8,948 nt of DNA from Myxococcales bacterium (GTDB taxonomy: Bacteria > Myxococcota_C > UBA6777): assembly GCA_027005175.1 (NCBI GenBank), contig JALTMC010000913.1, positions 1-8,948 of the forward strand, written 5' to 3'. Of this stretch, positions 1-5,076 are shown one piece after another. A program made the translations under genes and the position numbers. Every line of letters starts with the position of its first letter. Positions within the stretch are counted from its first letter, which is position 1. The notes under the pieces were generated by a model. The model was not told the origin of the DNA. It did not search any database and saw only the letters and a list, made by a program, of their open reading frames with translations.

Positions 1-1
1 G

Positions 2-913
2 ATAGAGGAGCTTAAAAAAAGCATCCAGGCGATTGGTTTAATTCATCCTCTTATTATTAATCAAAACAATGAATTGATTGCAGGGGGGCGTCGTTATTCA
101 GCTCTTAAATCATTGGGGGTTGAGGATATCCCTGTTGTGATTGTCGAGCATGGAAAGCTCGAGCAGGAATTGCTCTCCATTGATGAGAATCTGATGCGTT
201 TGCCACTTAAAGGTGTGGAGTTGGAACAGGCTCTTAATCGCGGGCGAGATATCTACGAGACTCTCTATCCAGAGGCGAAAAAGGTTGAGACGACAGTGGA
301 AGGGCTGGCTCCGGCGATTGGACGACCTGCTGCAACGTTGGAAGAGGAAGCTGAAGCGGAAGATGACAAGGTGGATGGGAAGGCATCCTATGTCGAGGTT
401 ACGGCTCAAAAAACAGGGCTCTCTGAGGGGATTATTCGCAGCGCAATTATCCGTGATGTTCTCTCCTCCCAAAATGTCAAAGACGCTCGTCAACACGGTG
501 AGCTGGGGGCGAGTCAAACCAATGAGATTGTAAAGCTAAGCAAAGAAGACCAGGATAAATTGTTGCCTTTGGCCAAAGATATGACCGCAAAGAAGCTTCG
601 TGAGGTGGTAAATTTAGTCAAGGTGGATGGGTTGGAAGAGACCTTGGAAAAGGTTCTGGCGGAAGAACCCATGCCTCGTGAATACGAACAACTGCTCAGT
701 GCCGCCAAACGCTTTAACCGATTGTGTTCTAAGATTGTCACAGAGAATCTGGCCTGTGCCTCCCGACACAAACTTCTCTTGCAAAAAATGCTAGAAAAAA
801 GCCTCGAACTGGTTCCCAATGTCCTCGACATCAACGCCGAAGAAACGGAACCATCTGTCCCTGAAATGGATGACTCATATACCGAGCCAGAGAATGAAAC
901 ATTTGGGTTTTAA
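2..913 (+). CDS. ParB-family partition-like protein, 5' end cut by window edge
   Basis: The reading frame is open from base 2, so the start lies upstream; 303 residues are visible. The first ~50 match the ParB/Srx N-terminal domain: an 'I..L..SI...GLIHPLII' strand-helix, then 'LIAGGRRYSALKSLG' at about residues 25-39, equivalent to the GERR box that binds CTP in ParB proteins. 'SIDENLMRLPLKGVELEQAL' (about 59-78) is the usual linker motif, and a likely helix-turn-helix lies around 129-155 (YVEVTAQKTGLSEGIIRSAI). An acidic low-complexity stretch (about 113-124) interrupts the middle, and the tail is acidic. Known role of the family: DNA-binding CTPase clamp for chromosome, plasmid or element segregation, or a related regulator. 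The linker and helix-turn-helix layout resembles the ParB-like proteins of plasmids and integrated elements as much as chromosomal Spo0J. No parA or parS is visible. The stop overlaps the stop of the opposing gene. Confidence 0.85.
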   Translation: MEELKKSIQAIGLIHPLIINQNNELIAGGRRYSALKSLGVEDIPVVIVEHGKLEQELLSIDENLMRLPLKGVELEQALNRGRDIYETLYPEAKKVETTVEGLAPAIGRPAATLEEEAEAEDDKVDGKASYVEVTAQKTGLSEGIIRSAIIRDVLSSQNVKDARQHGELGASQTNEIVKLSKEDQDKLLPLAKDMTAKKLREVVNLVKVDGLEETLEKVLAEEPMPREYEQLLSAAKRFNRLCSKIVTENLACASRHKLLLQKMLEKSLELVPNVLDINAEETEPSVPEMDDSYTEPENETFGF

Positions 914-2526
914 TGGGTGGTGTGTGTGAGGATGGTGTGGGCGTCGTGGATGTCTTGGTAGATCGCGCGGAATAGTCGGTTCCAGAGGGGGGGCTTACGA
1001 CGTCTTCGGCGGCGGCTTCGTTTTTTGCGACGACGACCTTTGCTGCGACGGCTGCGTCGTCTCATGGAGGGGCCGAACCGAAGGAGGGCGGTGAGGGTGC
1101 TGTCTGGTACGATGGGTAGGGCGATATCAAAGTCGATGGTGGCATATTGTTTACCTTCTTTGAGTCTCCATTCCCAGCGAAGTCCACGACCTCCATCACC
1201 GTGTGTCAGGTTGTGAAAAAAACGTTGTATCAGGCCGCTGATACCGCCTGTAATGAGGAATCGTGCGAACAGTCGGATGATGCGTCCTCCTTTGATATCG
1301 ATCGAAGGCTCTTGGCTCAGGGCCGCGCTGAGGGTTGCACCATCGTCGTGGCCTTTGACTCGCCATTGTAGGATGAAATTCTTGAGTCGGACCTTTAAGT
1401 TTCTTGAGAGGTAGCGAATTTCGGTGGAGGTGGTCCAACTGGAGTCCATTTTGGTGGGGCGCCAGGGGCCAGCCATCGGTTTCCATTTGTTGTTACAAAG
1501 CCACAAGCCATCTTTGCTAATCACAGCTTGGTAACGCTGTTCCATGGTTTTGCGTTTGTAACTCCAGACAAACCAAGTCCGTTTGTGGGAGTCGCGAAAT
1601 GTGGTCTTCATCTGAAAGTCTGTTTTTTGGCGAAACAAGATCTTGGCGGCTCTGGGATAGTCTTTCTTAAATGCTTTGCGTCGCCATCGTGCGCGAAGGT
1701 CCAATTTGTACAGTCCTTTGCCAATGGGCTCCAGGATCTGAAGTACATTGAGATAGCGTCGGATGAGGGCGGCGGTGTGTGGCACACGGCTGTTGAGCCA
1801 GCGTGCGATGCGTCTGGAGTGACCGGGTGGCATGGTCGAGAGATGCTGTTTTTGTGTTGTGGTCAAAGGGATGGTGAGCTGAGGATCGGTAAATCGACGC
1901 AAGATAAACAGGAGGGCCGTGTCCACTTGCTTTGCGAGGATGGGTTGTATCCGGGTGCTGGATGTAATGATAAATCGATACGGGCGACGATCTTTGGCGC
2001 GTTGTCGTTTGATGGGGGTGAGGCCATACTGAAAGTGACCTGTACCGATCTTTCCGCTCCATTTTTGTTGTGGGGAGGGGGCTGTTGTTTTGAATTTCAT
2101 ACCCTTGAGTTTCGTAAACAGGCGGGGGTGTACGCGCTTGAGGCGGATGTCTCGATATAGAGGAGCAGGTTGCCAGATACCGATCAAGCGAGTCATATGG
2201 GTCCATCGCTTCCAGGCTTTGCGATCCAGACGTAGACCCCATCGGCTTGCGATCCAGGTTTGTACCCATTGCATGACAGAGCGCAGGGCCTTTGGGGAGT
2301 GATGCTTGGGACTCAGCGGCGTGAGCCACCGCATGAGCTCTTTTGCTGCTTCACGCCGTAGCTTTTTATCTCGTGGGGTGTTGGCATAACCAGGTCGTCT
2401 CGCTTTGCTCTTCGTGGACTTACTTCCTCTCCTGTGATTCGGCTTTTTGGCCCAAGCCTGTAAAGAACAGACTCCGTCACTGAATAAGAAACACATCACA
2501 AAACTTAAAATGAGGAAGCTACGCAT
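910..2526 (-). CDS. Exported protein of unknown function with Arg/Lys-rich C-terminal tail
   Basis: 538 residues, no family recognised. The N-terminus is a convincing Sec signal peptide: M-R, a hydrophobic core (residues 4-15), and an AWA cleavage site at 24-26, so the protein is probably periplasmic or outer-membrane associated. Residues 27-60 are basic. The body is rich in Arg, Lys and Trp, with alternating strand-like segments between about 155 and 470 (for example 'WFVWSYKRK', 'FILQWRVKG', 'YATIDFDIALPIV'). Residues 489-511 hold 19 Arg/Lys out of 23, followed by a short amphipathic end. The start ATG is backed by a weak purine-rich site (AGGGAAAG) merging into the upstream 11-bp repeats. 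It lies 98 bp downstream of the hydrolase gene on the same strand, so co-transcription is possible. Binding to an anionic polymer (LPS, polyphosphate or nucleic acid) is speculation from charge alone. Confidence 0.8.
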   Translation of the reverse strand: MRSFLILSFVMCFLFSDGVCSLQAWAKKPNHRRGSKSTKSKARRPGYANTPRDKKLRREAAKELMRWLTPLSPKHHSPKALRSVMQWVQTWIASRWGLRLDRKAWKRWTHMTRLIGIWQPAPLYRDIRLKRVHPRLFTKLKGMKFKTTAPSPQQKWSGKIGTGHFQYGLTPIKRQRAKDRRPYRFIITSSTRIQPILAKQVDTALLFILRRFTDPQLTIPLTTTQKQHLSTMPPGHSRRIARWLNSRVPHTAALIRRYLNVLQILEPIGKGLYKLDLRARWRRKAFKKDYPRAAKILFRQKTDFQMKTTFRDSHKRTWFVWSYKRKTMEQRYQAVISKDGLWLCNNKWKPMAGPWRPTKMDSSWTTSTEIRYLSRNLKVRLKNFILQWRVKGHDDGATLSAALSQEPSIDIKGGRIIRLFARFLITGGISGLIQRFFHNLTHGDGGRGLRWEWRLKEGKQYATIDFDIALPIVPDSTLTALLRFGPSMRRRSRRSKGRRRKKRSRRRRRRKPPLWNRLFRAIYQDIHDAHTILTHTTH

Positions 2527-2537
2527 GATTCTTTCCC

Positions 2538-2620
2538 TGCTTCTGTCCCTGTCCTGCTTCTGTCCTGCTTCTGTCCTGCTTCTGTCCTGTCTCTGTCCTG
2601 TCTCTGTCCTGCTTCTGTTT
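2538..2620 (-). repeat. 11-bp tandem repeat forming the leader of the exported-protein gene
   Basis: On the minus strand the unit is GGACAGAAGCA, with the variant GGACAGAGACA. Full-length units lie at 2538-2548, 2555-2565, 2566-2576, 2577-2587, 2588-2598 and 2599-2609, with a degenerate copy (AAACAGAAGCA) at 2610-2620 and a 6-base partial unit at 2549-2554. The array fills almost the whole gap between the hydrolase stop and the ATG of the exported protein. The transcript would be poor in U and largely unstructured. Each intact unit junction gives a Shine-Dalgarno-like AGGA. The unit length is not a multiple of three, so the array is not a coding repeat. Confidence 0.9.
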
Positions 2621-2624
2621 CTAT

Positions 2625-3473
2625 TTAGGAGTGGTCTTCAAGCCAGGCACCAAGGTCTTCAAACACAGGACTGCGGCGGTCTGGTGTTTCATTGTAAATC
2701 TCATGAAAGTAACCGGGGTACTCGATCCTACGTCGGTCAGGGCTGCTGATGCGTTCAAAAAATTGCAGGGCAGTGTGTTTGTCTACCACGCGATCTTCGC
2801 CAGCCTGTTGCATTAGGAAAGGGAACCGAAAGGAAGCCGCACGTCTCATTGTATTTTCTTGTGCCTTGATCGTCTTTCTGTACCAACGTGCAGAAGCGAC
2901 ACGAATATACATGGGATCACGTCTTGTTTGTTCCACGACTTCTGCATCGTGAGTGAGCTCTCCCTCATCGAGGGGGGTTGCCTGTGAGAAGGTCGGCCAC
3001 ACTCGGCTCATCAGACGTGCAGCAACGAGCTGTACTGGGTTGACTTTAAGGGCGAGGCCCAAAAAGGGAGACGATGTGATCACACCGGAGAGTGGGGCGT
3101 GTGGGTATTCTATTGCGTAGCGCAGTGCGATGTGGCCGCCCTGGCTATGACCAAGTAAAAAGAGAGGTATGTCCACAGGATACTCACTTTGAACTTGATG
3201 AAGGAAGGTGTCTAGATCTTCGAGGTACTGGTTGAAGTCATCAATATGTCCACGTGGGCCATCGCTGCGTCCATGGCCGCGACAGTCTAAGCCCTCCACA
3301 CGATATCCTCTGTTGTTGAGGGCCTTTACTACAAAATTGTAGCGTCCAACATGCTCGCCAAAGCCGTGAATGAGCAAGACAACACCTTTGTCTCCCGTTC
3401 CCCAGCTTCTGCGATAGAGGCGTATTCCATCTTTGGCTTCAAAATAGTTCTCACGATATGATATTGTTCTCAT
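2625..3473 (-). CDS. Alpha/beta hydrolase, monoacylglycerol lipase / lysophospholipase-like
   Basis: 282 residues, the usual full length for the Hydrolase_4 (serine aminopeptidase S33 / MGL) family. The oxyanion-hole motif HGFGEHVGRY is at 36-45, close to the HG.GEH.GRY of monoglyceride lipases. 'DCRGHGRSDGPRGHI' (63-77) is the family's second signature. The nucleophile elbow GHSQGG at 108-113 puts the catalytic Ser at 110; the acid is probably Asp227 (AGEDRVVD) and the base His257 (YFHEIYNE). The triad is complete, so an active esterase cleaving monoacylglycerols or lysophospholipids is expected. There is no signal peptide, so it is probably cytoplasmic. The start is fixed by an in-frame TAG immediately upstream of the ATG, with a weak GAAAG ribosome-binding site. 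It precedes the exported-protein gene on the same strand. The exact substrate cannot be read from the sequence. Confidence 0.93.
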   Translation of the reverse strand: MRTISYRENYFEAKDGIRLYRRSWGTGDKGVVLLIHGFGEHVGRYNFVVKALNNRGYRVEGLDCRGHGRSDGPRGHIDDFNQYLEDLDTFLHQVQSEYPVDIPLFLLGHSQGGHIALRYAIEYPHAPLSGVITSSPFLGLALKVNPVQLVAARLMSRVWPTFSQATPLDEGELTHDAEVVEQTRRDPMYIRVASARWYRKTIKAQENTMRRAASFRFPFLMQQAGEDRVVDKHTALQFFERISSPDRRRIEYPGYFHEIYNETPDRRSPVFEDLGAWLEDHS

Positions 3474-3776
3474 CTATCTTTCATCACCGCCATTTTACTA
3501 GACTTTCCATAATACAACGTCAATAACCTGGAGCTTGAACAGGATGTTTCCAGACAGGGGTATTTTACGGGGATGGGCAGGTGGAGGCGAACTGTCCTTC
3601 ACCTGAACACTTGGAGAAAGGTGGGCCTTGGCGCAGGCTACTTTCTTCTCTTTGGTTTGACTACTGTCCAGACATTGCTAAAATTTAGGGTTGTCTTTGT
3701 CAGGCTACAATTCGCCCGAGACTCCTTCGCCCTAAAAAATAAGCTTGTCTATGCACTACACTCACAACACTTCGAT
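3474..3776. other. 303-bp intergenic region between two co-directional minus-strand genes
   Basis: I see no convincing gene here. An open + frame crosses it but runs into the 3' end of the neighbouring gene on the other strand and lacks family features. On the minus strand, TTGACG (3518-3523) and TAAAAT (3492-3497) resemble promoter boxes for the hydrolase, but their 20-bp spacing is too long. The one clear structure is the inverted repeat at 3578-3605. No hairpin plus T-tract terminator was found for the gene ending at 3777. Confidence 0.6.
3578..3605. repeat. Imperfect inverted repeat, 10-bp arms and 8-bp loop
   Basis: CAGGTGGAGG and CCTTCACCTG pair over ten positions with a single mismatch (G-U in a + strand RNA, C-A in a minus-strand RNA), around the loop CGAACTGT. 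No T-tract follows on either strand, so it is not a standard intrinsic terminator. It lies about 105 bp upstream of the hydrolase start and 170 bp downstream of the previous gene. A regulator site or transcript-stabilising stem are both possible. Confidence 0.55.
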
Positions 3777-4376
3777 TTAGATCTCACCCTTTTTGATGCG
3801 TTCACTCACCTCTTCATACGAAGTATTGCGTACTACAACACTCAAGAGTGAGGTGTATTTGTCGATGAGATCAGAGCGGCCTTCTTCGCGGTAGTGTTCT
3901 AGAGCCTGAAACAGTCGGATATAGGTCCTCTCTGTATTCACAAAATACTCAACAGTGTCAAGCAAGCCATCAAGACTCGCACGTAGCAAACTACGTGAGC
4001 GGGTGATGAAGGTAAACTCGTCACCATAGCTATTTTTGATCTGAATCTCTACCTCAGCTTCTGCATCTGTTGGGTGGTTTTGATCCGAGCCCGGAACATC
4101 TTTCGCTGCGAGAGAGGAAAAGATGATCGCGCTGACGGAGGGGAAATTCTCTCCCAGGTAAGAACGCAATGCTTCGAAAAAAGCATCCAGGGCTCCCACT
4201 CCTTCTCCTTCTACGGTAAAGGGTGGCTCTTGATCGGAGCGTTTCACACGTGCGAGAATGCGGCTGCGCATACTTGTGTCTTCTTCGATTTTATAGGACT
4301 CCAGCGAAAAGTGAAGATAGTCTTCTTGCAAGACCTCCTTCACGACCTGTGAAGTTTCTTTTTGCCTTGATTCCAT
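3777..4376 (-). CDS. Stand-alone LeuA/CimA-type regulatory (allosteric dimerisation) domain-like protein
   Basis: 199 residues. Residues ~18-147 follow the pattern of the C-terminal allosteric domain of 2-isopropylmalate and citramalate synthases (LeuA_dimer family). 'LHFSLESYKI' (21-30) is the opening strand, 'RILARVKRSD' the second, and 'VEGEGVGALDAFFEAL' (55-70) matches the family's 'G.GPVDA...AL' element. 'DAEAEVEIQI' (104-113) matches 'DA.AEV.V.L', and 'SRSLLRASLDGLLDTVEYFV' (127-146) matches 'S.nIIeAS..AL.D.ieY'. The catalytic TIM barrel is absent: before the domain there are only about 18 residues, and after it a ~50-residue helical, charged tail. In the enzymes this domain binds leucine or isoleucine and gives feedback inhibition, so here it may act as a free-standing sensor or partner. 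The start has a good ribosome-binding site (AAGGGG, 8 bases before ATG). The gene is real with high confidence; the domain assignment is from pattern memory. Confidence 0.75.
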   Translation of the reverse strand: MESRQKETSQVVKEVLQEDYLHFSLESYKIEEDTSMRSRILARVKRSDQEPPFTVEGEGVGALDAFFEALRSYLGENFPSVSAIIFSSLAAKDVPGSDQNHPTDAEAEVEIQIKNSYGDEFTFITRSRSLLRASLDGLLDTVEYFVNTERTYIRLFQALEHYREEGRSDLIDKYTSLLSVVVRNTSYEEVSERIKKGEI

Positions 4377-4482
4377 TGTCTCAACCCCTTTTATAATCCA
4401 TCTTCCTTAAATGCTTGCAACTCCATCAACTTAGGACGTTGTTGCTCTCTTGTTGATGATCTCCTTCTTACAAACAAAACAC

Positions 4483-4492
4483 CTGTTAACAG
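4483..4492. promoter_or_regulatory. Perfect palindrome CTGTTAACAG, possible operator
   Basis: A 10-bp perfect palindrome flanked by near-symmetric bases (ACAC to the left, TGT to the right, with one base out of register). It lies about 107 bp upstream of the LeuA-domain start and about 107 bp upstream of the -35 box of the divergent promoter, a position suited to a shared regulator. No named regulator motif is recognised, and a short palindrome like this can occur by chance. Confidence 0.3.
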
Positions 4493-4598
4493 TGTAGGGT
4501 AGCGAGGGAGGGGTGGCAAGGGTCCAAAGCTGAACTTCTGATGCTTTCTTTTTGTTACATCCGTATTGTCAAAGCTCTTTACTGAATCTGTTCTTTTT

Positions 4599-4628
4599 TT
4601 GACAACCTTCTTTCATGCTCCCTATAAA
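4599..4628 (+). promoter_or_regulatory. Near-consensus sigma70 promoter of the roadblock-like gene
   Basis: The -35 box TTGACA (4599-4604) is a perfect consensus match. The -10 box TATAAA (4623-4628) matches at five of six positions. The spacer is 18 bp. Transcription should begin near 4635, giving a leader of about 94 bases before the ATG at 4729. This rules out the in-frame ATG at 4615, which lies inside the promoter. Confidence 0.75.
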
Positions 4629-4638
4629 AAAGAGTGGG

Positions 4639-4651
4639 TCCCATGATGGGA
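4639..4651. promoter_or_regulatory. 13-bp palindrome TCCCATGATGGGA at the transcription start
   Basis: Two 6-base arms, TCCCAT and ATGGGA, surround a central G. It lies just downstream of the inferred start site of the promoter at 4599-4628, where a bound repressor would block initiation or early elongation. As RNA it could also form a short hairpin at the very 5' end. No regulator can be named. Confidence 0.35.
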
Positions 4652-4728
4652 TCGGGGGTAAGGCAGCTTCTTCTCCACGTTCGATTGCCTTATGGAAGTC
4701 TTGTTGTATCAGTAGTCTGGAGGTTTGT

Positions 4729-5076
4729 ATGAATCATTCATTGGATGAGATCCAAGACAATGTAGACTCTTTGGTCGAATTGATAGGCTTGAACAGCCTT
4801 ACCTTGGCCAGTGAGGATGGGCTGGTGATCGCGGGTTGTGGTCCTGCGCTTGATGTTGAAATGATGGCAGCGGTGAGTCCTTTACTTCATCAAGGTGATG
4901 AGAGTGCCTCTCATTACCAAGAAGAACTTCAAGAACAAGGTTTGGATCTCAACGTTCTTGATTTCAAACTTGAAGATCAGTCCCTCTTTCTCTGTGCTAC
5001 AGGTGCGACTTCTCAGATCCATCATCCCGAGCTTCACAATCTGCTTCAGCAAATTATTCGGACTTTAAGGATTTGA
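4729..5076 (+). CDS. Roadblock/LC7-like small protein
   Basis: 115 residues, the size of a single roadblock/LC7 domain. It opens with a helix (LDEIQDNVDSLVELIGLNSL), then the characteristic strand pair 'LTLASEDGLVIAGCGPALDVE' with Asp-Gly at the turn (30-31). The long helix 'MMAAVSPLLHQG' (45-56) follows, then a further strand 'LFLCATG' (86-92) and a C-terminal helix. In this family such folds dimerise and act as GTPase-activating or regulatory partners of small Ras-like GTPases (MglB for MglA in Myxococcus) or as scaffolds. No GTPase gene is visible here. The start is chosen because GGAGG (4719-4723) precedes the ATG at 4729 with good spacing and because the promoter overlaps the only longer start. 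The middle of the protein (57-75) is acidic and Gln-rich. Its last 12 bp overlap the end of the opposing gene. Confidence 0.75.
   Translation: MNHSLDEIQDNVDSLVELIGLNSLTLASEDGLVIAGCGPALDVEMMAAVSPLLHQGDESASHYQEELQEQGLDLNVLDFKLEDQSLFLCATGATSQIHHPELHNLLQQIIRTLRI

Larger units (their letters stand above)
4377..4728. other. 352-bp divergent intergenic region
   Basis: This region separates the minus-strand LeuA-domain gene from the + strand roadblock-like gene. It holds the strong + promoter (4599-4628) with a palindrome just past its start site, a perfect 10-bp palindrome CTGTTAACAG (4483-4492), and 7-bp inverted arms CATCAAC / GTTGATG (4424-4430 and 4452-4458, 21 bp apart). A minus-strand TTATAA sits too close to the ATG at 4376 to be the -10 of an SD-led transcript, so that gene's promoter is not resolved. 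No small gene with convincing signals is seen. Confidence 0.6.

Noticed and set aside
110-517. 135-codon minus-strand open frame in the ParB-like gene
   Set aside because: Antisense to a well-matched ParB domain; no ribosome-binding site or domain.
1528-2160. 210-codon open frame on the + strand
   Set aside because: It lies wholly inside the exported-protein gene, has no ribosome-binding site or family features, and the opposite strand has a signal peptide and a much longer frame.
1667-2329. 220-codon open frame on the minus strand
   Set aside because: Same strand as the exported-protein gene but in another frame; Pro/His/Ser-rich shadow composition with no domain.
2538-2620. CRISPR-like array
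   Set aside because: The units are contiguous 11-bp tandem copies with no spacers.
3492-3523. Promoter for the hydrolase (TTGACG and TAAAAT, minus strand)
   Set aside because: The 20-bp spacing is outside the normal sigma70 range, and no better pairing was found.
3573-3851. 92-codon + strand open frame across the 3474-3776 gap
   Set aside because: No ribosome-binding site, no family pattern, and its last quarter is antisense to the LeuA-domain gene.
4615-4728. N-terminal extension of the roadblock-like protein from the ATG at 4615
   Set aside because: This ATG lies between the -35 and -10 boxes of a near-consensus promoter, and the better ribosome-binding site precedes 4729.
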